This document shows, one piece after another, positions 12,301 through 17,273 of a stretch of 20,633 bases of DNA. Made by a program: the position numbers and the translations under genes. Location of the stretch: assembly GCF_030764225.1 (NCBI RefSeq), contig NZ_JASAXH010000026.1; one strand, written 5' to 3'. This DNA is from Phocoenobacter atlanticus. GTDB taxonomy: Bacteria > Pseudomonadota > Gammaproteobacteria > Enterobacterales > Pasteurellaceae. Positions within the stretch are counted from its first letter, which is position 1. Every line of letters starts with the position of its first letter. Below the pieces are notes generated by a model. It made no database searches. It was not told where the DNA came from and saw only the letters and a list, made by a program, of their open reading frames with translations.

Positions 12301-15300
12301 TCCTTGAACAGTTATATTACCAATATTGTCAGTTGGTATTATTGCTGTATTATTATCATTATTTGTGGTTTCAGTAGTCTTTTGTTCTACATACTGACCT
12401 AGAGTTGCCTCAGCAGTATTTTCCACACTACCTGCTTGAATAGATAAGTCTCCCACTCCTGTTTGCTTAATGGTACCAGTATTACTTAATTCATTGGTAA
12501 TAATAGAAAGTGATTTTGCATTTACATTGCCTGCATTATCTAATATATCATCTGATTTAATTACCAAATTCTTACCTGATAATGTAGCTGGCATACTATT
12601 TTGTAATGATTTTGAAGATAGTTTTAGTGTGTTATTTGCAAGGATATCACCACTATTACTGATTTTTTCGGCTACATCAATTGTTGCATTTTGAGTTGCA
12701 AAAAGACGCCCTCCCGCCTTATTTTGGAGTGAGTTAGCCTGTACTGTAAGAGATGAACTGGCACTTTGGATATTACCACTATTAGTAACACTTGCTTCTT
12801 TACCTGTTATGGCAATATTTTTTGCTGCGTGGATAACACCTTTATTTTCTAACGATGTTATAACATTAATTGTATTGTTATCAGCAACTATTGCTCCTTC
12901 ATTATCAATAGTATCACTATTAATCGTTAATTCATTATCACTTGCTAATTGACTATTCTTACCTGTATTTTTAATGTGTTTTACATTAAGTATATAACTA
13001 TCTTTACCAAGTACTTTTCCTGTATTAATAAAATTTGTTGCTTTAAGTACATCAAATTTCTGTGCAGATACTTCACTTTGATTATCAAATTGATCAACAT
13101 TAATCGTGACATTATCAGCAACAATTGTACCTTTATTACTCAGAGCTCCCTTAACATTTAAATCACTACTTTTAACTGTTCCTGTATTATCTAGTTTAGA
13201 TGTTGCTAAAATTGATGTTTTACCACCCGCTGCAATAATATTATTGTTGATAATTGAATCTGTGACATTGATATAACTAGATTCCGTACTAGGCTCAGTT
13301 TTCTTACCATCTGTCTTTGAATCTGTTGTTCTTTTTTCTACAGTAGAAGAATGAGTAAATGCAGAACCAAGAGAAGCCTTTTCATTATTAGCTATATTCT
13401 TAGCATTAATTGCTAATAAAGCATCACCTGTTTGGCTAATTTCACCATCATTAATGAGATTATCTGTTTTTATTTGTAATGTCTGTGCGGATATTTTTGC
13501 TGATTCATTCTCATTTAAAACTTTTGTTGAGGTAATAGTAAGGTGCTTATCTGCATTAATGTTACCTTGATTACTTAACACCTTATTGGCTGTAATAACT
13601 AAGTTCTTATTACTTTCTATACGACCATCACTCTTAATAGAATCTGTTACAACACTAAGATTATTTGCTCCTAATACCTCTCCTAACTGTGTATTATCTA
13701 AATCAGCAGTCTTCATCACAAAATCATTGTGACCTATAATTTTACCACCACGGTTATTAATACTGTTAGAAAAGTCAATATTCTCGAATGTTTGAGCTTG
13801 TAACTTACCTTGTTCATTGTTAAATACATCTCCAAATGCAGACACTTTTTCTGCAACTAGTTCACCACTATGATTATCTAATGTTCCTGATGTATGAGTA
13901 AACTGGGTTACATTTATCTTACCTTGATTTGATAGCTGACTATTTGAAGAAAGAACAACTTCATTATTACCTGTTAGTTTACCTGTATTTGTCAGTGTAT
14001 TACTAACCGTTATTGTTCCTGTTAAAAGTGTAGCATCGGCTAATTTATCATTTTTTTGCGTAGATGTATTATCTACTGGTGGTTTATTATCAGGTAAAGC
14101 TTTACCCAACACCCCATCTTTCTTATTCTCAATCTTATCTGCTTTAACAGTCAGTTTATTATTGTTTGTTTGAGCAATATCACCACTGTTATCTAAATTT
14201 TCTGTGGTTATATTAAGTAAATTTGCCTGAATATGTGCATCTTGTTTATTGGTCAGTTGCTTTGTATCAAGTATTAACTGCTTACCTGATAATATTTTTC
14301 CTTTATTTTCTGTTACATTATTAGTCAGACTTATGTTATTCTTCGCAACAACCTTACCACTATTTTTCCACTGATTTCCTTCACTCACAATTGATAAAGC
14401 ACTACTTAAAGAACCACTATTATCAAACGCTTCAGTCTTTAGTTTTACATCATTTTTGGTGACAATATTCCCATCATTATTGATATGTTCTGTATAATTA
14501 AATGCTCTAATCGTTTCTGCTAATATACTTCCCGTATTATCAAAACTATTTCCTGACAAATTAGCAAGATCGGTATTTATTTCTCCACTATTATCAATAT
14601 CATTAGTAGTTAGGGTATTTGTTATAATATTGCCTGTATTCTTTGTTTTTTGGGAAACGGTTACATCTAACTTACCATTATTAACAATATCACCTGTATT
14701 ACTTAATTGCTTGGCTTTAATTATGCTATTCGCACCATCGTCACTGCTGTTAATCGCTGTATTATTTGTTACTTGATTACTATTCTTAGACGCTTCTTTT
14801 GTCGGCACCTTACCTATATTACCTGAATTATTCAAGTGCTCAGTAGACACTGCTAGCGATGCATTATTCAATTGCGAAATACTACCTGCATTATCAATGC
14901 TGCTACTTTCAACATTAATCTGTGAAGCTGTTAATTTACCCTCTTTCTTATTTATTAAACTATCACTCGTAATAGATAGCTTATTCTTTGTTTCAATACT
15001 ACCTTGGTTTGTTATTTTTGTACTATCAACCTCTACACCTTGATCAGCAATAATCTTACCTAAATTAGATGAATCTTTTCCATTTAAGGTAAAAGTTTTA
15101 TTGGTATAAACAGTGCCTGTATAAGCATTATTAAATTTATCTGTATTCCATTTAATATCATCTGCTACTGTGATTTTACCCTTGTTATCTATTTTTTGAT
15201 TAAAGTTAAATGTATCTGTTTTTGCAAGATTGATTGAGCCATTATGGTTTAATAACTCAGTACCTGTAAGGTTTGCATTTTGAACAAAGATATCACCACT

Positions 15301-16725
15301 ATTGCTTAATATACCATCCTTAAGTGTCGCGGTATCTACTTTTATACTACCGCTATTATCAAGTCCATCTTGTAATCCTAATACAACATTTCCTCCAGCA
15401 GTAATGGTGCCAGTATTATTAATACTGCCTGACGCTTTTATAACTCCATCTTTGAATGTTTTTGATTTTTGAGAAGGTTTATTTGAGGTGTTTGAAGTGG
15501 AATCTGATTGATTATCCTTACTATGGCTAATACCAACACCACCACTATTTTTTAAATTCTGAGCAGTAATAGTTAATGTCTGTGTACCAGTTTGAATAAT
15601 ACTACCACTGTTGTTTATTGCCCCTGTTGATACCTGTAATTTCCCTGAATTAATATCACCACTGTTATTCAGTCCTTTACTATCTATTTTACTAGATTCT
15701 GTAAGTATTTTACCGCGATTACTTAAGGTTCCATCAGCACTAAGAGTAAGTACGTTAGCCTGTATTTGACCAGCACTATTTACTCCCACACCTTTTTCTG
15801 TACCAACCAAATGAATACTTCCCGCATACATTCCACCGAGTTGGCTAACATCAACAGCAACACCTAAATGCTTAGCATCACCTAACTCTGACTTGCTATT
15901 GGTAATACTCCCCTTGCTATTAACACTATTCACACCAGTAATAACATCTAACTTACCATCACCTTTGTAAATACCTGCATTAATCTCTGCACTACGAGAA
16001 AGTAAAGCAGTATAATTACCATCACGAACATCTAAACCTTTACCATTAATAGTAATCTTACCTTTCTCAATCTGATGTCCTGTTACTTTACCATTGTGTA
16101 GCTGAGTTTTCCCTGTACTTAGGATTGTTTTATTAACATTTAAGAAGCCACCACCATTAACTGTAATACCACCAGAATTGGCTATAATTACATCTGCTCG
16201 TTTACCTGCAACTTCAATATAGCCATTTAATTGACTAGGATCATTACTATTAACTTGGTTAACAATAACATCAGCTTCACCTTTAGCTAAATAAGGGTTA
16301 GCATCAACCCAACCCGCAATCCGAGCTTTAGTCGCTTTACGGTTATTAGCAAGAACAGCCCCTTTATTATCAACGTCAAATTGACTATATTGGTTCATTG
16401 AAACGCCCGCCGAGGTAGGTGTTTGAATATTAACTTGAGTAACGCCACTTGCCGCTTTCACTATCATTGGTTGTTGATTACGAGGTGCACGTACATCTTC
16501 TGAAATACCAACAGCTGAAGAAGGGAAACTTAATGTAGCTAAGCCTAGACCAAGTAAAATACTCGCAGATAAGCGTTGCATTATATAAGATACTTTTTTG
16601 ATATTTGCAGATACCCCTGTTACGAGCTTATCACGACTTTTACCAGATGCCTTAGCCCATTCAGATACCACCACTAAACAATGTAATGTACGACTAAATA
16701 TCACTTTATAACAACGCTTATTCAT
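388..16725 (-). CDS. cdiA: CdiA: giant contact-dependent inhibition toxin/filament, 5445 aa
   Basis: This is a two-partner-secretion exoprotein of the CdiA/FHA family, exported by CdiB and predicted to carry a toxin on a long beta-helical stalk. Order of parts: extended signal peptide (ESPR) from residue 1, hydrophobic core about 53-66, likely cleavage near A71; TPS domain about 72-330, with ANPYL and NSGGI in place of the usual NPNL and NPNGI; FHA-1 repeat region about 330-3250; a Lys/aromatic-rich middle about 3260-3500 and a Ser/Asp/Lys-rich stretch to about 3760; a conserved FHA mid-domain 3768-3863; FHA-2 repeats about 3870-4980; pretoxin domain ending in VENN at 5184-5187; toxin 5188-5445. 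The start has AAGGAG 7 bases upstream and follows the acyltransferase stop by 16 bases. The reading frame is unbroken. It is much longer than E. coli CdiA (roughly 3100 aa), mostly through FHA-1 expansion. Confidence 0.97.
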   Translation of the reverse strand: MNKRCYKVIFSRTLHCLVVVSEWAKASGKSRDKLVTGVSANIKKVSYIMQRLSASILLGLGLATLSFPSSAVGISEDVRAPRNQQPMIVKAASGVTQVNIQTPTSAGVSMNQYSQFDVDNKGAVLANNRKATKARIAGWVDANPYLAKGEADVIVNQVNSNDPSQLNGYIEVAGKRADVIIANSGGITVNGGGFLNVNKTILSTGKTQLHNGKVTGHQIEKGKITINGKGLDVRDGNYTALLSRSAEINAGIYKGDGKLDVITGVNSVNSKGSITNSKSELGDAKHLGVAVDVSQLGGMYAGSIHLVGTEKGVGVNSAGQIQANVLTLSADGTLSNRGKILTESSKIDSKGLNNSGDINSGKLQVSTGAINNSGSIIQTGTQTLTITAQNLKNSGGVGISHSKDNQSDSTSNTSNKPSQKSKTFKDGVIKASGSINNTGTITAGGNVVLGLQDGLDNSGSIKVDTATLKDGILSNSGDIFVQNANLTGTELLNHNGSINLAKTDTFNFNQKIDNKGKITVADDIKWNTDKFNNAYTGTVYTNKTFTLNGKDSSNLGKIIADQGVEVDSTKITNQGSIETKNKLSITSDSLINKKEGKLTASQINVESSSIDNAGSISQLNNASLAVSTEHLNNSGNIGKVPTKEASKNSNQVTNNTAINSSDDGANSIIKAKQLSNTGDIVNNGKLDVTVSQKTKNTGNIITNTLTTNDIDNSGEINTDLANLSGNSFDNTGSILAETIRAFNYTEHINNDGNIVTKNDVKLKTEAFDNSGSLSSALSIVSEGNQWKNSGKVVAKNNISLTNNVTENKGKILSGKQLILDTKQLTNKQDAHIQANLLNITTENLDNSGDIAQTNNNKLTVKADKIENKKDGVLGKALPDNKPPVDNTSTQKNDKLADATLLTGTITVSNTLTNTGKLTGNNEVVLSSNSQLSNQGKINVTQFTHTSGTLDNHSGELVAEKVSAFGDVFNNEQGKLQAQTFENIDFSNSINNRGGKIIGHNDFVMKTADLDNTQLGEVLGANNLSVVTDSIKSDGRIESNKNLVITANKVLSNQGNINADKHLTITSTKVLNENESAKISAQTLQIKTDNLINDGEISQTGDALLAINAKNIANNEKASLGSAFTHSSTVEKRTTDSKTDGKKTEPSTESSYINVTDSIINNNIIAAGGKTSILATSKLDNTGTVKSSDLNVKGALSNKGTIVADNVTINVDQFDNQSEVSAQKFDVLKATNFINTGKVLGKDSYILNVKHIKNTGKNSQLASDNELTINSDTIDNEGAIVADNNTINVITSLENKGVIHAAKNIAITGKEASVTNSGNIQSASSSLTVQANSLQNKAGGRLFATQNATIDVAEKISNSGDILANNTLKLSSKSLQNSMPATLSGKNLVIKSDDILDNAGNVNAKSLSIITNELSNTGTIKQTGVGDLSIQAGSVENTAEATLGQYVEQKTTETTNNDNNTAIIPTDNIGNITVQGKLSNKNQLIGNGKVNLTSASDVTNQGEVNLTNFTLKSGVLDNHLGKIHTEQASLLGTDLNNQQGNFIANIFKAFTFSNHINNKGGEILGKENFIINTDGKFDNTNSGVISGEKGLSIIANALESDGKIVSGKQLSIDTTLGNENKVTNSGVMSADTTTKISTENLSNLGDKATITGSLLALTTDSLLNSGSISQTSNRDLEITSGNVKNTSNANLGVKISNKPLSSQSTSPAATGKIETPISSDKGFITVTNLLNNIKDIIAYGKTQLIAKNGLDNAGRIQTENLTQFQGELSNTGIIHTNNASLEGSILTNTAELTANKFHKLDFTALTNSGLLLGTKDYIINADTLKNIGSDSQISTAEKLTINSDSIDNEGSVVANTQAIKVSTELENKGSIYADKSVAINSDKQAVIKNSGVIQSGHSLEINAKNLSNKATLSAGSTVNIDIAKRLHNSGTINSQTLNITAESLGNTGNIQQTSTGSLNIESGKTVNKKDAVLGQAPKTNNNVTLDPSSKDTNTSVSPDSKIMVTGLLDNAGYITGNGKVSLKTKHGLQNQGKVTLDSFTLNSGILDNRSGKLNAQTINVDASTLLNNNGLLTAKKFIQLLFKDSIDNKAGTISGQESFTIKTDGKFDNTEAGKVFSGDNLIIKADTLGNAGKIFSTNKLSLAIKKALSNQKNISAQQLDIHSDSLVNQGIISQSSKGNIVIEAGNIINRKKGMLGAIVVPKNTSSKNKGGNTGSDDVSGVTADGSVIVNKLLDNSGSIVTSGSARITANTGIDNQGVIKASQLTSKQGKFTNTNKVFADTAILNSTTLTNSGEISVKTFKKVKAEQLINSGTVIGEESYKINADTLINKGSGSSLASLATLTSKVKTLTNEGLIEADKQTINVTDKLTNTGTINANKEISIDGGTTAIIQNKKLIQSKESGLTIKGQSLENSALTTIYAKGELGITTAQQIENAGAINGADKLTLNAESLVNHKDAAIQTQKTDIDVTKQVVNDGLISAQKTQKIETNKLINTGTFGATEEQNINVSQLDNRNVIKTGKLNITSDILKNSGDITQTGNRNLNISAAILENHKDIGHEKADSASSSKDQAGTTTPTAEAGRIIAGKLINKDTIDAGGRIDIKTTTALNNSGTLLVDDLNADGELFKNSKTLTANNITSKAKDIQQSGTLNTKIFDINGQNQTVVSNTGTTNAHSADWSNLVELKNTGKILVAKDLELGATLFSNLKDAIVKTQGKLGFSGQKVDNKGQLISQSQTFDISNRIDNKGIIASAQLQKIMGGAVLHNSSNAEIDAGQMDWKLSLLNNQGAIIHTGSDTLDINAKNVDNDKVIGRSPIALPNKAAKLANTSSSKGKVTIDKNTSIPTNSTISVSDTLSNTGFLVSNHNTTLTTNNELDNSGQIAVSTLTTQGNSLINSGTINADKLLSTSQQVQNTDKGEIVGDDLSFTGKKLINQGTIGAETQLTVKVSDVDNSSGELLSKKNLSVTAKELDNTSGKIHSVDKVIVDVTGGTLTNRSDGDIYGKDVSVDFSTLNNQDGRIAGHKTVTLTGTHSINNNDGGELIAGGELVKGSKLVVGGRLTINGGQTLNIDTSTGKIKGQDTIITAKSLVGDENVQARRDLGLHLQGSLNINSDKVVDGNLDITSAGNITNNATLSGGKTAHLQGSVINNAGTIISNNKTHIEGSKLTNEGLINSNGVTHLDVENELINQSTGRIYGDNVAIEADTLTNHKAENDAGVIGARKQLSIGVKHINNYGGDEKIIDSSSDKKVADKNPQDSLTNKWNKEKKTAKKPAKVKKTKQAQIVSQGSLFIGGDLDHNLNVQGQADTLVNKGGLIEAKGDADIAVKELKNLNNYFDKAVDLASKKTKNIVKYGEVGSSERLVEGIDGHFSEGKKHIYFDFYDPQKTDLKWRGGHAENVRWWDYNEITYREKVIANNPGKIIVGGDLHIDGNNWLNETSKIIVGGRLTGNTDNIIKNAEPKKGYETIEKEGTEGRYWYGATRAGKWRHRVRRNEHNKSFRPQPVITEYDFKEGISVTKDNVAQPNFEGTEVTTNQVLTAKAITVNNKGVSFKTLDKIDVLLPKSNLFIVDANDPDVLIKTDPDFVGHIGSVSSTNKVSISKNDTQSVKKEHIDDYGSESSKAKSVPVNKVKLKDTDKAIAGKITAITDKPLVVDDVNTASVSDDDIVLSAKEVNKSQATKINKTEINGNTKTIESIEPIKSGKVNLDDITVALQEKATARLKGIESSIDPVVTLQGDAPQVVTSVSANPQFNAPYVPAKLENNPALKPDMHKRIGDMYYEQRLIQDQITKLTGRRFALGYYNDLEQYKALINNGVEFAEQYDVKLGVKLSPSQMKRLTTDLVWLENQEITLTDGTKQTVTVPKVYLRSRNTDVNTAGSLISAKYIDLKSGDIGTQGAIVGFDGNKLRANNFDITGKVVGGSVNIDATNKVTINGGSVTAEDKLFVKGKTVDIKTATSSYGNGSELGSGTVIDRVAGLHLTGSDKADVVNAIVVQTENDINLKGAKITNNAQNKGITQLIAKNGSVNIDAVKTSRKEGFGKLTDKNHRRLSIEQEVGSHINSNTDVVIKAGDKVNIRQGEINSTAGHIGIRGEKGVEISEGRDKERIKGATYDKHKGFLSLSTTKTIRRYDNQNNVAISSNITGKTVAVQSGKDADINITGSNILSDDGTSVEAGGKVTIEAAKNYSRHNDFKQTKKSGFTASLSGGVASIGYGKSRSSLDQKGASTSLTGSIINSRNGNNTVIAGDDLNLIASKVSAGGDVSLRGKNVNLLTGAEENTLNMKAHSKSSGFSVGLTYSPAMAFVNAYNENRKSGSFSDSTVGKVMQQGTGLLKAGMAAATPVVVTAGHHKSSAYKNTNVSDGLSSEVNAGGKLTVVATEGSITSLGSSLSAGSDALLSAYKDITLGFARSSTNQTADNKKSGFSVDNRNWISPAGIYRDKGDGQGQLDSATGTVLSVGGKSTLQTQTGDIDIVGSSVVSEGDNIINAAGDVNIVSTQNSKSQSESHKSKGIGSAQISDTERFDGYMSGRSNASDQSVEQVRSLVGSEAGNVHIQAGGHYRQQVADVLADKDISVRAKSINILEDMNSGNSHQSSKDLKIGQFTKVSSPLIDLVNAVDEARKSKANDRVKSLQGLAVASRGYQAYDTVKNGGALVKVETGVGFKTAKSQQDSQYALSQSNKLNAGGNVSLTSTEGNIHLQNTNVNAGNLIALDSAKEILLESGQSHKKADGSNSSAGLSVGVGASVGAQTGVYVYGEAGWSQGENHLDSNTHRNTTLTSDKLSLTSKGNTTLRGATAKANRIDADIGGELTIESPQDVVKQSSEQTGVGARVQLSLGTAWEVSGNASHSEGKSNHQQVNEQSGLFAGDGGYHVTAENVDLKGGAIASTNAKNSELITNKITFSDVQNQSESSAVSASLSGKTGENENGQDITSVSPSLPMKNGNNDSSVTRATLTEGKITLNKDTNPTQTTAKALGINTELTNANVQTETPNDVGEMLKEQSTINSAIGDVSSAVNTYTQSKQKEVAEKLKTAKTPQEVAEIKAEVESWGVGGSNKRAVDTVTTLLTTALAGKSPTEVAAATASPYLNETIHKATEGNKTANLLAHAVLSAVEFKVAGLDPTVGALSGVAGEGTAMVLAEKVFNKPANQLTPKEKNILITASTLAGSLAGATGGSVEGANAGGVSAKTAVENNNLATTMAKRSYPVIRKVICSQKCQEAIIGLGIGSAIVLSSSEIEEAVSVAISQDPRKISNLTDLQRQYLNEQILNKKGIFIGNQQVWIPNTSGGFTPVDPELVVTTYGGKQIIDPRIFVDNTGGIQYPDDYEIPNNTAGDIDLNTLDVPNHTGGDQLVNKPDLPLALEKSNDEKYFTKPKTEEITGFENLVKARRKTLLQGGAGKRARWKDQDGNIYEWDSQHGALEKYNKRGKHLGEFDYKTGKQLKSADKKRRVEP
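391..558 (-). other. Colicin E3-type 16S rRNase domain
   Basis: The final ~53 residues contain IYEWDSQHGALEKY, then HLGEFDYKTGKQLK and a C-terminal DKKRRV. They align almost residue for residue with the end of colicin E3 (recalled as IYEWDSQHGELEGY and HLGSFDPKTGNQLK, then DPKRNI). The colicin active-site residues D510, H513, E517 and R545 correspond to D5407, H5410, E5414 and R5441, with one residue deleted between E and R. Colicin E3 and the CDI toxin of Enterobacter cloacae cut 16S rRNA in the decoding centre and stop translation. The same activity is inferred here. Confidence 0.92.
401..407 (-). promoter_or_regulatory. Ribosome binding site of cdiI inside cdiA codons
   Basis: The minus-strand sequence AAAGGAG lies 9 bases before the cdiI ATG. 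It is made of the codons for the last Lys-Arg-Arg residues of CdiA (AAA AGG AGA). The site fixes the cdiI start and implies coupled translation of toxin and immunity protein. Confidence 0.75.
673..897 (-). repeat. Five 15-residue repeats in the CdiA-CT linker
   Basis: Residues 5277-5351 (75 residues) read as five units beginning NTSGG, TYGG, NTGG, NTAG and HTGG, each about 15 residues (16, 15, 15, 15, 14). They share a loose pattern x-T-x-G-G followed by a Pro near the middle or end and an acidic residue. The block separates the entry region from the RNase domain and may be a flexible or extended spacer. Confidence 0.6.
1165..1770 (-). other. Pretoxin domain ending in VENN
   Basis: Residues about 4987-5187 of CdiA are rich in Ala/Gly/Thr helices. 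They include AHAVLSAVEF and SLAGATGGSVEGA and finish with AVENN, the signature of the pretoxin-VENN domain that precedes swapped toxin modules in Gram-negative CdiA proteins. V5184 is at 1174-1176. The region is clearly more GC-rich than the toxin that follows it. Confidence 0.9.
1534..1542 (+). other. Pasteurellaceae DNA uptake signal core
   Basis: This is a perfect AAGTGCGGT, the 9-base core of the Haemophilus-type uptake sequence, lying within the pretoxin coding region. It is the only exact copy I found on either strand. One near match (ACCGCACTG) lies at about 2003-2011. A single 9-mer can occur by chance, so it is only weak evidence for the host. Confidence 0.45.
5137..5424 (-). other. 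Conserved FHA/CdiA mid-domain
   Basis: Residues 3768-3863 of CdiA run from KRIGDMYYEQRLI through LTGRRFALGYY and LTTDLVWLE to PKVYLR. This block is recognisable in many FhaB/CdiA proteins and lies between the FHA-1/receptor-binding part and the FHA-2 repeats. It serves as an internal landmark for the architecture. Confidence 0.75.
9067..10812 (-). repeat. Higher-order A+B repeat, copy 3
   Basis: An A module (666 bp, with LDNRSGKL and AGTISGQESF, then TDGKFDNT) is followed by a B module (1080 bp, with GTVIGEESY, KTLTNEGLIEA and NKKLIQS). The total is 1746 bp, 582 residues. The B module of this copy has gained extra FHA strands before its junction. Confidence 0.65.
10813..12402 (-). repeat. 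Higher-order A+B repeat, copy 2
   Basis: An A module (744 bp, with LDNHLGKI and GGEILGKENF, then TDGKFDNT) is followed by a B module (846 bp, with GLLLGTKDY, LTINSDSIDNEG and NSGVIQS). The total is 1590 bp, 530 residues. The same element order is seen as in the upstream copy. Confidence 0.65.
12403..14109 (-). repeat. Higher-order A+B repeat, copy 1
   Basis: A short A module (738 bp, containing NQGKI, a LDNHSGEL element and a GGKIIGHNDF element) is followed by a long B module (969 bp, containing GKVLGKDSY, LTINSDTIDNEG and NSGNIQS). The total is 1707 bp, 569 residues. Confidence 0.65.
15736..16512 (-). other. TPS secretion domain of CdiA
   Basis: CdiA residues about 72-330 carry the features of the haemagglutination-activity/TPS domain: VNIQTPTSAGVSMNQYSQFDV, ANPYL, then ADVIIANSGGITVNGGGFLN. 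In this family the domain binds the POTRA repeats of the partner transporter and starts outward translocation. NPYL and NSGG are slight variants of the NPNL and NPNG signatures. Confidence 0.9.
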
Positions 16726-16741
16726 AATTTTTCTCCTTAAT

Positions 16742-17263
16742 TCATTCTATTTCTATGCCTAAGGGATATTTTCTATCCCAGCTATACATTTCAGCACGGC
16801 TAACATCTATACCTCTATGAAGAAATACCTTATTTTCTTTACTCTGTAATTCTTTGTGCTTCAAAAAGCGAACAACTGATCGTGGAAATATTTTCCTTGA
16901 TAAATTGAATATTTTTTTATGATCGCCAAAAGGAGCAAAATAATCGATTATCCACGTCCTATCACCACAGTTCCAATACTGTTCATTCTCTAATAAATTA
17001 AAATGAGATTGCCTATATAAAGATTCAGTAGAGGCATTAAAATTTGCCCAACTAATATAGCCTATTGGTCTATCAGCATCATAAAAAAGGATAAACTGCC
17101 TAAGTTTAATGGGTGGCATTAGAAAACCTATAATTTCTGGTAACGTTGCGTCTTGTCTAAGAGTATCATGATGCCACAACCAAACCATGCTTCCCAATAC
17201 TTCAGACTCACTCCAATCCTTATCTGGAAAACGAACAGGACAAACAACACGAATAGTATTCAT
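16742..17263 (-). CDS. cdiC: CdiC-like RTX-toxin-activating lysine acyltransferase (173 aa)
   Basis: This is a HlyC-family acyltransferase, an enzyme that moves a fatty acyl group from acyl-carrier protein to lysines of a toxin in the cytoplasm. Matches to HlyC (numbered from the ATG at 17263) are: LGSMVWLW near 24-30, ISWANF 70-75, GDRTWIIDYFAPFGD 100-114. D107 corresponds to the catalytic Asp92 of HlyC. The expected catalytic His (HlyC H23) is Arg36 here, while two His (31, 32) lie just before it. The ATG has AGGGGG 6 bases upstream; a TTG three bases earlier is less likely. It lies 10 bases after cdiB and 16 before cdiA, so all three should be co-transcribed, and CdiA is the obvious substrate. 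Some CDI loci carry such a gene. Family assignment is firm; activity is uncertain. Confidence 0.88.
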   Translation of the reverse strand: MNTIRVVCPVRFPDKDWSESEVLGSMVWLWHHDTLRQDATLPEIIGFLMPPIKLRQFILFYDADRPIGYISWANFNASTESLYRQSHFNLLENEQYWNCGDRTWIIDYFAPFGDHKKIFNLSRKIFPRSVVRFLKHKELQSKENKVFLHRGIDVSRAEMYSWDRKYPLGIEIE

Positions 17264-17273
17264 CAATATCCCC

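Larger units (their letters stand above)
8304..15537 (-). repeat. Ten-module FHA-1 super-repeat array
   Basis: Within the beta-helical repeats a module end recurs: a short I.QT..-type beta strand, then N.....(A/G).LG, followed by a 25-40 residue linker rich in Ser/Thr/Asn/Lys. I place these LG/IG junctions at 15537, 14817, 14109, 13371, 12402, 11658, 10812, 10146, 9066 and 8304 (CdiA residues 397, 637, 873, 1119, 1442, 1690, 1972, 2194, 2554, 2808). The spacings are 720, 708, 738, 969, 744, 846, 666, 1080 and 762 bp. The repeats have diverged and the array looks stable in frame. Confidence 0.75.

Noticed and set aside
8304..15537. Regular spaced repeats considered as a possible CRISPR-like or satellite array.
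   Set aside because: The repeats are protein-level FHA strands and modules in one continuous frame; there are no identical short direct repeats with unique spacers.
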